64,000 nt of DNA from Symbiodinium natans (Eukaryota > Sar > Dinophyceae > Suessiales > Symbiodiniaceae): positions 172,001 to 236,000 of the forward strand of contig CAJNDS010002321.1 in the NCBI GenBank assembly GCA_905221605.1, given 5' to 3'. The number at the start of each line of letters is the position of its first letter. The first letter of the stretch is position 1. The position numbers were made by a program, and so were the translations under genes. Below, in pieces: positions 14,301 through 21,385 of this stretch. The notes beneath the pieces were generated by a model. That model was given only the letters and a program-made list of their open reading frames with translations, searched no databases and had not been told where the DNA came from.

Positions 14301-17300
14301 GGGTAGTGCACCCCCCCAACAGGAGCATTGGATGAGGCACTGTCGCTTCCAGGCTGGAAAGAAGAGCTTGGGTGCTCAGCCTCCTGGTGCGTCGTCTCCC
14401 GTAGATCCAGCCTGGAGGTCTCACTCGTCGTTGTCGTGGGTGTGGACCGCTTGGCCTCTTTCCTTCTCGAACTTGCCGCAACGCCAGTAGCCAGCTCGTT
14501 GAGTAGTCCCTCCATGGACTGTGTTCGTCTTGTTGCGGCCTGCGTATTCATGACGTTCACCCCCCATCCCTGTGCGTCTCCATCTGTTGCCTTGGTACCG
14601 TCCGAGGTCTGCCATTGCCATTCCTGAGAGTGTGGAGACCACCAACTCCAGGTATGCCACCAGTCACTTTCGTCTCCTCCGTCCTGTTGTTGTGCTTGTC
14701 GACTTCTGGCTCGTTCTACTGCTTCCTCACGCAAGGTTTGTAGGTGTCCCGTAGGTTCCGCACCTGTCTCTCGGAGCCGGCTTGGGAGTCGTCGTGCTGA
14801 TCTTTTCTGCGAGCTTGGTGACGGCATTGCAGTTTGGATCGAGGTATTTATAAGTAAGGTCCATTCATGTGTCGGGTGGGGCCTGTAGGGGTAAGTGGAT
14901 TGTCTCTGGCTGACAGGGGCAGTCTCAGGAGAAGGTATCATGGTTTGTATGATACAGCAGTGGCGGCGACTCAGGTACTGTATTTGCTTGGTCCATGTTA
15001 TGTCCTGCGGTCCTTCAGGAATGTTAGCTTTATGTATATGCATCAATTTCTCCTGGCATGCACTGCGTCTGACCCTGACAGAGATCCCGACCATCGAGAG
15101 GAGGAGACTGGTCGTGGTCTCAGGCATTGCGGCCTTGCATAAGAGCTTAGCCGGGCTCATCCACTTGCTTAGATGAACGCTGTGCACTGGGATGCAGCGT
15201 GGCTCAGTTGCAGTGTGCCGTGGAATCAGGCTCCCGGCATTGATCTTTGCTCGGTTGGCCTGGGCAGCGGAAAGCATACATGCATAGTAGTCATGTTTAG
15301 GGCGTAGGGTATGCAGTGTGGCTTGGCTGCGCATCATGTATCCAAGCTTATAGGAATGCCTACTGACACGCCCTGCGCAAAGAGCTCTTGCTTTGGTTTT
15401 CCGGCGCGGAGCCCGCATGCCGTCGTTGGCCCTCAATAGGCCCGCGTGCACATCCCTGAGGCTCGGTGGCCCATCTGCGGTTCTTGACAAGATTCTCTCT
15501 CCGCTCTTCAGGATAATCACGGCGTGGATGAAACGAGCTGGGAGGACCTTTTGTGTGCCGATACCCTTTGTGAGATAGACCTGGTTGCCGCTCTTGTAGA
15601 ACGTGCACCCCTCCGCCGCAGCCTCCTTCGGTAGGATCGCGAGTGCAATGTTGCATGTATTTCTCATTCCTGAGATAGGACGATCAGTCGGCAGCCCCTC
15701 CGTGAGGTGTATGTCATTTCGCTTGCGGCTCGGACCACCCGCCAACAGTCCACTTTGGACTATCTGGCTGTAGGCATCATCGTATGTGCCGTGATACAGC
15801 TCCTGTGGCAGCAGGCGTCTGGGCACTCGCACTTGGAAGGTGGAGTTGTCTATGCCTTCCATGGAGTGGCCCTGCGCCGCTCTGATCCACTTTGCCCCTT
15901 CCCGCCGGACCACTTCAAATCTCTTCTTGTCGCTCTCCTCGACCACTTGCAGGATTTCGTGTTCCTGTGCATGTAGCGCCTTAAGCTTGTGCGTGTCCAG
16001 AACGGCACGGAGGTCAAAGAGGGCATCTGCTCTCACCTCCAATCCATGCCTTGCTCCAGAGTGTCTCAGGACGTCCGTGAGTGCTTTCGATATGGCCGTC
16101 TTTCTTCGTCGCGCCAGCGGTGGTCTAGGCGGTTCCCCCCGCTTGCTCGCGGTTGGGCGTTCGCCCGAGGCGGGCTGTGGCGGATCTTCTCGATGTCGAC
16201 GGCTGCTTGCTGCCTGAGCGGAGACCGCTGTCAGGTTGCGATTGTGCGCTGGTATGGGCACCGTGTCCTGCTCCGTGTCCTCTTCTGGTTCAGAGAGTTC
16301 TATGATGTAGTCCATCTCCACCATGTCTTCCGAGCTGGCCTTCTTACGTCTCTTCGGGTGGAAGCGCACTCTGCTACTACTTGATGGCTCTTCTCCAGGT
16401 TCGTCTTGATGCGTAGCTTCGTGGAGTGCGGAGTCCGCTGTACTCCTTTGCCTCTTCTGCGCCTTTGCCACCGCGGCCTGTCTGAGGGCAAGTAGTTTGC
16501 CTGTGGGCGCAGCGCCCGACTGGCGTAGTCTTGTGGGTAAACGCCGAGATGACTTCTTCTTTGAGCTCGGACTGGGCCCCATGTTGCAGGCAGGCGCATT
16601 GGCAGGAGTTAAAACTAGTATCCCCGGTGCCGGTCCCTGGAACCGTGTAGTTATGTGATTAGAGTTCAAGGCGACGCTGTGGGTGTCCTGACCTATCTCA
16701 AGTTCAGTCTCTTGCACATAATCTTCAGTGTAATTACGGAGGCCGAGGTCAGGTGTAAGAAGTGGAAGGCGAGGAGCTTGTGCTTCCGTCAGGGCTGGTC
16801 TTATGGTGGGGGGGAGGAATGGGCATGAGCCAAAGTGTGCTCCGATTCGATGGCTGAACTCTTGTTCTGCATGTGTGTACGTAAGGATGCAAACCAGCAG
16901 CTTCGCAAGGCAATTGAGTGCTCTGCTGGGTGTGGAGACCACGTTCCCAGTGTCGATGGGATCGTTGCGCCGTCTCGTGGATGTGTCAGCCTGGGCAGGT
17001 GGAGGTCGTGCGTGCATTCTGATGGGCTGTGGGGTTGTGTATGTTTTAATGGCATACCATATCGTTGCAGTACAATCACATGCACAGCTGTGATCTTTTG
17101 TGAACAATCCGATCTTAGAGGCACTCACGCATGCTCTATTGTAATCAGATAATAGTTCTTGTTTATTCACAGCATCGATCTGTTGGCGGTCGGCGCATGC
17201 ATTGAGTTTGCTATGAATCGCATAAACTGGGTAACTCTCTTCGCGTTTGAGTGTCCGGCTGGGTGTGGAGTCCACCTTCCCAGTTGCAACGCGCTGCTCG

Positions 17301-19861
17301 TGTTGCGAGTGGGTGTCCTGCGCAGAATATCGTGCAGCCCGATAAGCACCCGTGTTGCATGCCCTAGCACTCTTGTCTGCCGTGCACATCAGGACTGTAC
17401 GCTCGCATGCACTCTCATATGCTCGAGTGGGCGGCCGGTTGGAGCACCTTGGCCCATCTCCATCAGATTCCTCACTTTGTACATCCGGCGTGGACGCAAT
17501 TTGTCCAGAGGCCTCTCCACTGTCTGCCAATGGCCCGCCTATGTCTTGCAGATTTGCACTATTGTCTTCAGTCTCAGAAGCTCCAGCAAAACCTGCTAAG
17601 AACTCGTCGAGGTCTGTTGTTTCCGTGGTGAAAGGGGCGGAGGCCGCATTCCCCTCCGGTCCTGTCACTGGTGTTGTCGGCATCGGCATCTCGTGTCCTG
17701 CCGTTGTCCCGATAGTCGCCGTCTCCAATCGCTGCGCCTCAAAGCGTGCGACCAGATCTACACTCCGAGGTTCTCGTAGGAGATCCGAATGCTGCTCCTC
17801 TATCTTGTTCACAAGCCTTGATTTCAAGGGGTCCGGGAGCTGGCGTATCTGCTCAAGGAAGAAGCTCGCTCGCGCAAGGTCACTTACTTCCAGTGATGGT
17901 TCAGGAAGGGCCCGTAGGAGAGATGCTTCTTGATCATTCTGTGCAACGTCAAGGAAGCGAAGCCACGTAGTGTTTACCTTTTTGGTAGAAGCATCATGTT
18001 CCACTGGTTGGCGATCTTGGGTGCGGAGTCCGCCTTCCCTTTCACTTTCCTGTGCATTCACCACTTCTATGGGCTCTTCCAGGAAGTGTGCTGTGTCATC
18101 TTCGCCCTCCGTGCGAGTAGACTTCGGCACGACAATCGGGACTGCAGCTGTTTGCATGCAGACGCACGGCTGCTCAAGACAGTAAATGCACATCATGCTG
18201 GCAGTGGAGTCGCCAGAACCTCCAGATGTCTGCCTTTCGTGGGATTCGCCAGGTAGCCTGCTGTGCAGGGCCCCCTCCAACGACGTGCATCTGCAGGGGC
18301 GCCATCCACAGGTCACGCATGGTGTACATGGTGCCTCCGACATTATGAGTCTTGAGAAGCTTCCCTGACCAAGAGTGCTCCGTCTACGAAAGGGCGCGGA
18401 GTCCGCAATCCCTGTGAAGTGAGTGCAGAGCCAATGCATTGCGCATGTTAAATGAACAGAACAGTCACGTCTTGCCGTGTGGTCTTCAGTTTGCAACTCG
18501 GTATGTTCGCAGCCATGATCCGCCTTCTTCGACCGCGAGATGCCGCTCGTTAGGCAGTTGGCCGTGGCCCTGACCTCAGTGTGTCGAGTGATGGAGTTGA
18601 ATCTAGGCCACATCAAGGCAGTGAATAGCATGTCAGCATGTGAGCTAGTCAGGGGCTTCCATCTGCGTAGCCCCTCCTGAATGGTCTGCATTACTATTTG
18701 TGACCAGCTGGATGACCCACTGTGCCTGACCTGTTTGGGAGTGGAAACCACTTGCCCTCGTGAGTGAAAAGCAGGAGCGAAAGCAGCTGGTGCCTGGGTG
18801 CTGCACCGTGTCAGCTCCTTTGGCGCAGGCCCTGTCATACTTGCGGGTTCAAGTCTGACTGAGGACTTTGCAGTTGCTGGCCTTGGAGCAACTGTCTGAA
18901 AGGAAGTTACTGCCATCAAGGTTGCAATTCGGGCAAGCGGATTCTGTTCTCTAGCAGTGCTCGTTAGATTACCAGTGCCAAGCATGCAGCTCAATGTGTG
19001 CTCCCGCCTGCATGATCTGGCCTTCCACGTGCTCACGCGCTGGGGCCAGGAAACTCCCGGTAATGCATATGCAGCGAAGCTGTTGCTGCAATGCCACATC
19101 AATTCTCGAGGACTGGATTGGTGACAGTAAATTTCTCTTGCTGCATCAACCGCCTGCGAGCAATTTTGCGGCGTGATGTTTGACAGTTGCCTGAGTGTCT
19201 GACAAGCGTTGCGCTGGCTACTACGGTCCTCAGTTACAGCTGGTGAAGTCACATCTCGACGTCGTTGAATTTCTGCCTGTTCAGATGTCTCTTGCATTAC
19301 CACTATGTATTGGCTGTCCTTGGTGAGCACTCTAGTTAGACTGTGTGCACAAGCAGCGAGCCTACGCTTCAACGCGGGCAGCTCCCCATCTGGTTCATTT
19401 CTGCCTGGGTCCCGGTAGACGTCGACCGGCCTGAGCGGTCTGTGAGTCTCCGCCGATCCTGAAGGCAGATTGTCGGTTGCTGCATTCAATGAGCTTGTGT
19501 GGTTGTCTTGCCGTCCTGAGCACTCAACTGAACCTGACAGAAGCACACTGACCAGACGTTCCCATGACTGCAATGGAGGGGGAAGCGGAGCCCGCTGTTC
19601 CTCATACGCGTAGGGTGCAGAATGTGGCGGCTGTGTATAACGAAGACCTTCTGGCGTTCTCCACAAGGGGCATCTAGTGGTGTTGATGGGGTCCGTTGCG
19701 ACCTCGTAAAGCTGAGGCTGGGCCCTCTGCTCATCAGTAGAAGACCTTTCATCTCTCGATCCTTCAACAGACATGCAACGACGCACTGCACCACTGCATG
19801 AAATCCACATGAAAATCTGCAAAGCCATCCAAAGCATGCCAGCATGTATGAAAGAAACCAT
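13586..19861 (-). CDS. LINE upstream open frame (ORF1 region) with zinc finger, KptA/Tpt1 domain and unknown module
   Basis: An open frame of 2091 codons that probably contains several ORF1-type proteins rather than one. The first 500 residues look poorly conserved. From M507 (18343) a compact Cys-rich motif (CTPCVTCGWRPCRC) and acidic helices look coding. From M1094 (16582), SKKKSSRRLPTRLRQSGA leads into a Tpt1/KptA domain (about 1255-1445). From M1679 (14827), a second start with the same N-terminal motif (SSQKRSARRLPSRLRETGA) leads into the duplicated module. The last 40 residues are out of frame because of the 5-nt indel. The intervals 14830-15450 and 16590-17370 translate to less protein-like sequence yet contain no stop. 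Function as an RNA-binding or processing ORF1 is inference. Confidence 0.65.
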   Translation of the reverse strand: MVSFIHAGMLWMALQIFMWISCSGAVRRCMSVEGSRDERSSTDEQRAQPQLYEVATDPINTTRCPLWRTPEGLRYTQPPHSAPYAYEEQRAPLPPPLQSWERLVSVLLSGSVECSGRQDNHTSSLNAATDNLPSGSAETHRPLRPVDVYRDPGRNEPDGELPALKRRLAACAHSLTRVLTKDSQYIVVMQETSEQAEIQRRRDVTSPAVTEDRSSQRNACQTLRQLSNITPQNCSQAVDAAREIYCHQSSPRELMWHCSNSFAAYALPGVSWPQRVSTWKARSCRREHTLSCMLGTGNLTSTAREQNPLARIATLMAVTSFQTVAPRPATAKSSVRLEPASMTGPAPKELTRCSTQAPAAFAPAFHSRGQVVSTPKQVRHSGSSSWSQIVMQTIQEGLRRWKPLTSSHADMLFTALMWPRFNSITRHTEVRATANCLTSGISRSKKADHGCEHTELQTEDHTARRDCSVHLTCAMHWLCTHFTGIADSAPFRRRSTLGQGSFSRLIMSEAPCTPCVTCGWRPCRCTSLEGALHSRLPGESHERQTSGGSGDSTASMMCIYCLEQPCVCMQTAAVPIVVPKSTRTEGEDDTAHFLEEPIEVVNAQESEREGGLRTQDRQPVEHDASTKKVNTTWLRFLDVAQNDQEASLLRALPEPSLEVSDLARASFFLEQIRQLPDPLKSRLVNKIEEQHSDLLREPRSVDLVARFEAQRLETATIGTTAGHEMPMPTTPVTGPEGNAASAPFTTETTDLDEFLAGFAGASETEDNSANLQDIGGPLADSGEASGQIASTPDVQSEESDGDGPRCSNRPPTRAYESACERTVLMCTADKSARACNTGAYRAARYSAQDTHSQHEQRVATGKVDSTPSRTLKREESYPVYAIHSKLNACADRQQIDAVNKQELLSDYNRACVSASKIGLFTKDHSCACDCTATIWYAIKTYTTPQPIRMHARPPPAQADTSTRRRNDPIDTGNVVSTPSRALNCLAKLLVCILTYTHAEQEFSHRIGAHFGSCPFLPPTIRPALTEAQAPRLPLLTPDLGLRNYTEDYVQETELEIGQDTHSVALNSNHITTRFQGPAPGILVLTPANAPACNMGPSPSSKKKSSRRLPTRLRQSGAAPTGKLLALRQAAVAKAQKRQRSTADSALHEATHQDEPGEEPSSSSRVRFHPKRRKKASSEDMVEMDYIIELSEPEEDTEQDTVPIPAHNRNLTAVSAQAASSRRHREDPPQPASGERPTASKRGEPPRPPLARRRKTAISKALTDVLRHSGARHGLEVRADALFDLRAVLDTHKLKALHAQEHEILQVVEESDKKRFEVVRREGAKWIRAAQGHSMEGIDNSTFQVRVPRRLLPQELYHGTYDDAYSQIVQSGLLAGGPSRKRNDIHLTEGLPTDRPISGMRNTCNIALAILPKEAAAEGCTFYKSGNQVYLTKGIGTQKVLPARFIHAVIILKSGERILSRTADGPPSLRDVHAGLLRANDGMRAPRRKTKARALCAGRVSRHSYKLGYMMRSQATLHTLRPKHDYYACMLSAAQANRAKINAGSLIPRHTATEPRCIPVHSVHLSKWMSPAKLLCKAAMPETTTSLLLSMVGISVRVRRSACQEKLMHIHKANIPEGPQDITWTKQIQYLSRRHCCIIQTMIPSPETAPVSQRQSTYPYRPHPTHEWTLLINTSIQTAMPSPSSQKRSARRLPSRLRETGAEPTGHLQTLREEAVERARSRQAQQQDGGDESDWWHTWSWWSPHSQEWQWQTSDGTKATDGDAQGWGVNVMNTQAATRRTQSMEGLLNELATGVAASSRRKEAKRSTPTTTTSETSRLDLRETTHQEAEHPSSSFQPGSDSASSNAPVGGVHYPASGKVSGLHTSPASTSTCGLTLTTIQKIEEPPLDHDSPDAGPMKAPAASSRCSDEQETRQRSSAARRSSTIEPRPEERTRSSAARRASTIEPRPHLLLVQAPLEVREVKHRLLREAKSAVLRLIPHGDDLHTFLNGYFRRHHATYHANPVNMPSCGNWIWSLTAALMTRPEYHPNVWRRSHAGKLGDAVEGYLYTLEPDGGEPCPAGHLWGGCKVPPRPDARNPARHLLPPELEAVT
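14265..14293 (+). repeat. LINE hairpin, copy 8
   Basis: GGTGAGG-t-GTGG-AGA-CCAC-taa-CCTTACC: seven outer pairs with one G-T wobble. It differs from copy 7 by a compensated A-T to G-C change. Confidence 0.9.
14623..14652 (+). repeat. LINE hairpin, copy 9
   Basis: CCTG(a)GAG-t-GTGG-AGA-CCAC-caa-CTCCAGG: seven outer pairs with a single bulged A. Confidence 0.8.
15402..15422 (+). repeat. LINE hairpin, copy 10
   Basis: CGG-c-GCGG-AGC-CCGC-atg-CCG. Confidence 0.75.
15515..16105 (-). other. Tpt1/KptA-like RNA 2'-phosphotransferase domain inside a retroelement ORF
   Basis: The segment matches the Tpt1/KptA fold in order: SKALTDVLRHSG (R1266, H1267), DKKRFEV, WIRAAQGHS (H1332 at 15866-15868), LYHGTYDDAY (H1357), NDIHLTEGL (H1385), FYKSGNQVYLTKGI. 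The signature residues of the family (Arg of LRH, His of QGHS, the LYHGT and HLT motifs) are present. The one conserved Arg I could not place is the R-x-S-x-x-R type pair after HLT. Tpt1 removes splice-junction 2'-phosphates from tRNA with NAD+, and family members also ADP-ribosylate RNA ends. Presence in a LINE ORF1 is unusual; it could process element RNA ends or be captured host sequence. Confidence 0.75.
16213..16235 (+). repeat. LINE hairpin, copy 11
   Basis: CCTG-a-GCGG-AGA-CCGC-tgt-CAGG: four perfect outer pairs. About 100 nt upstream, in the sense direction, of the KptA domain. Confidence 0.8.
16423..16446 (+). repeat. LINE hairpin, copy 12
   Basis: GGAGT-GCGG-AGT-CCGC-tgt-ACTCC: five outer pairs, no left bulge. 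Confidence 0.8.
16926..16950 (+). repeat. LINE hairpin, copy 13
   Basis: CTGGG-t-GTGG-AGA-CCAC-gtt-CCCAG: five perfect outer pairs. Confidence 0.9.
17259..17283 (+). repeat. LINE hairpin, copy 14
   Basis: CTGGG-t-GTGG-AGT-CCAC-ctt-CCCAG: five perfect outer pairs. Confidence 0.9.
17634..17653 (+). repeat. LINE hairpin, copy 15
   Basis: GGG-GCGG-AGG-CCGC-att-CCC: three outer pairs, no left bulge. Confidence 0.7.
18019..18039 (+). repeat. LINE hairpin, copy 16
   Basis: GGG-t-GCGG-AGT-CCGC-ctt-CCC. Confidence 0.8.
18190..18343 (-). other. Compact Cys-rich putative zinc-binding motif in LINE upstream frame
   Basis: From M507: CTPCVTCGWRPCRC, followed about 40 residues later by CIYCLEQPCVCM. 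The two CxxC...CxC arrangements look like small zinc knuckles. A natural ORF1 start at this Met is plausible because the sequence after it is acidic and helical, unlike the sequence before it. Confidence 0.45.
18391..18413 (+). repeat. LINE hairpin, copy 17
   Basis: AGGG-c-GCGG-AGT-CCGC-aat-CCCT: four perfect outer pairs. Confidence 0.85.
18737..18757 (+). repeat. LINE hairpin, copy 18
   Basis: GGG-a-GTGG-AAA-CCAC-ttg-CCC. Confidence 0.75.
19579..19603 (+). repeat. LINE hairpin, copy 19
   Basis: GGGGA-a-GCGG-AGC-CCGC-tgt-TCCTC: five outer pairs including one G-T wobble. Near the 5' end of the upstream frame. Confidence 0.8.
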
Positions 19862-19939
19862 GGCTCAGTATCTGTTGGAAACGTCGATGGGCCACGGTTG
19901 AAAGAAGAACCTGTTGGGGCCTCGAGTCACGTTCACCCC
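19862..19939. other. Junction between the LINE 5' end and the DIRS-like element 3' end
   Basis: Only 78 nt separate the LINE upstream frame from the RT-RNase H stop codon of the neighbouring element. No repeat or target-site duplication was recognised. The LINE may have inserted at or just past the end of the DIRS-like coding region, which would explain why no recombinase follows RNase H here. Confidence 0.4.
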
Positions 19940-21385
19940 CTAAGACGAGCACACGAAAACGACTTGAGCCGGGGGCTTTGACGGGTGGTCTGCGCAGTTC
20001 GACGGGGAAGGGACCCGTGAGAACCAAGGGATGAACTCGCACCCCACCTCCAAGCCAACAAACATAGTAAGCAGATTTTTCACTATTGGGGACCTGCCCC
20101 GACAGGAAATCAAAATATCCCTAACCGCATTGTTGTCGATGAAAGCCACAACAGGTGAATGCGCAACCCTTTTGCCCCAAAGGCGGAACGCAAGCAGCAC
20201 CGCAACAAACTCCGCCTCCATTATAATCGTGTCCTTGTTAAGCTCACCCAAGAGCTTGCGGGCATTCCTGTCAAGGGCATGAGAGAAACCAGCAACCAAC
20301 ACACCCTTGTCATCAAACAGAAGACCACCCACGCCGCAAGGCAGTGTGGGATCATCTTTCGAGTATGATGCATCCGTGAAGACATACCAGGTTCGTTGCT
20401 TGCTAACTTGCACTAGTCGAGGGCGGCCGCTTTCCAACATGTCAACAAGCGAACTGAAGGTGTCGATGCACTCATCCGGCAGGTCGGGAGGGGCACAACC
20501 GTGGGCGTACTCCGAAAGCAGTTGCAAGCAAATTTTGCTCTGGCGTCCAAACAGCTGGCCACTCGCAAACTGAAGTTTTCCCCTCAGCTTGAGAGCTTGA
20601 GGCACACTCATACGCCGGTCTTGCTGGGCCTGCTTCATTGTCTCAACAAGGAGATGAACTCTCTTCTCCGTATTGCAAATAGTTACCCGACCCAAGTGGG
20701 CACTTGATAGCACTATGTCAACCCCTAATGCACAAAAGGCCTCGGCGAACGGCACATCCTTCTTCCCACCCTGGGCGAGGTCCCATCCCAACAAGGCGAA
20801 GAGCAAGGTGATTGTTTGGTGTACATTGGCCACCTGTGTGCCTTTAGCCACCGACACAAAGTCATCGAAGTAGTGGGACCAGCAAAGGGCGAAAAAGGAT
20901 GCACCTAGGTGCCAGATCGAATTAACGGCTCGCAGAAAAGTCGACACCGACTTGACAGCCCCGAAAGGGAGGGCGTGTAGCTGGAACACTACTACCCTCT
21001 TCAGGTCAGGATCCCACAACCCAATGTACGAGGCCCATGCCCCCGTAGGGTCCAGTGCCAATTGTCTATAGGCACTGACCAGGTCATAGAACCTTCCCTT
21101 GAGACTACAATCCGGCTGCACTCGCATCAGAGACAGGCACATACCCGCGATGACGTCAACTGTCTGGGGGCGCACAGTCTCCAATGTCTCGACGGAGCCA
21201 TTGATTCCTGACCCAGAGAAGTCGTCAATCAACCTAATCTTCCCATCCTGCTCGATCCCAAACCTTCGAGACACGATGGCATCAGGTGGTAGCTGGTCCA
21301 CCTCGATGGGACCGGACAACCAGCCCCTGTCGCGCTCCTCAAGGGTTTTCGTTTGGACCTCGCGATCAGGGACTCCCCCTGGGAC
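19940..21385 (-). CDS. DIRS-like reverse transcriptase-RNase H
   Basis: The frame is open from just after a TAA at 21386-21388 and has no ATG at its start, so it is expressed as an extension of the upstream ORF. RT motifs: RLIDDFSGSGIN, YDLVSAYRQLAL (motif A), HALPFGAVKSV, HYFDDFVSV (motif C). RNase H motifs: VFTDASYSKDD (Asp), TIIMEAEFVAVLLAF (Glu), VAFIDNNAVRD (Asp), SNCADHPSK (Asp). All catalytic acids are present. The family role is to copy element RNA into DNA and degrade the RNA. To join it to the upstream frame a -1 shift is needed within 21229-21385, most likely close to 21380, because the homologous-looking REVQTKTLEERDRGW segment already reads in this frame. A run of five C (21375-21379, plus strand) lies there. 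Confidence 0.85.
   Translation of the reverse strand, partial: VPGGVPDREVQTKTLEERDRGWLSGPIEVDQLPPDAIVSRRFGIEQDGKIRLIDDFSGSGINGSVETLETVRPQTVDVIAGMCLSLMRVQPDCSLKGRFYDLVSAYRQLALDPTGAWASYIGLWDPDLKRVVVFQLHALPFGAVKSVSTFLRAVNSIWHLGASFFALCWSHYFDDFVSVAKGTQVANVHQTITLLFALLGWDLAQGGKKDVPFAEAFCALGVDIVLSSAHLGRVTICNTEKRVHLLVETMKQAQQDRRMSVPQALKLRGKLQFASGQLFGRQSKICLQLLSEYAHGCAPPDLPDECIDTFSSLVDMLESGRPRLVQVSKQRTWYVFTDASYSKDDPTLPCGVGGLLFDDKGVLVAGFSHALDRNARKLLGELNKDTIIMEAEFVAVLLAFRLWGKRVAHSPVVAFIDNNAVRDILISCRGRSPIVKNLLTMFVGLEVGCEFIPWFSRVPSPSNCADHPSKPPAQVVFVCSS

Larger units (their letters stand above)
5000..19930 (-). mobile_element. Giant LINE-type (non-LTR) retroelement with KptA, EEP, RT, zinc-finger, PIP and USP modules
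   Basis: An EEP endonuclease followed by a FADD-type reverse transcriptase without RNase H or integrase identifies a non-LTR retroelement. Two long minus-strand frames (13586-19861 and 5566-13641) abut with a 56-nt overlap. They would be nearly one frame but for a 5-nt indel in a duplicated module. Boundaries are approximate: the 5' side is bounded by the DIRS RT stop at 19940 and the 3' side by the 210-bp repeat. I recall similar EN-RT-zinc finger-USP arrangements from dinoflagellate predicted proteins, but cannot check this here. The hairpin family described below is confined to this element. Confidence 0.85.

Noticed and set aside
18202-18220. CTGGCAGTGGAGTCGCCAG as another hairpin
   Set aside because: One core C is missing, so it does not meet the core definition, although CTGGC/GCCAG would pair.
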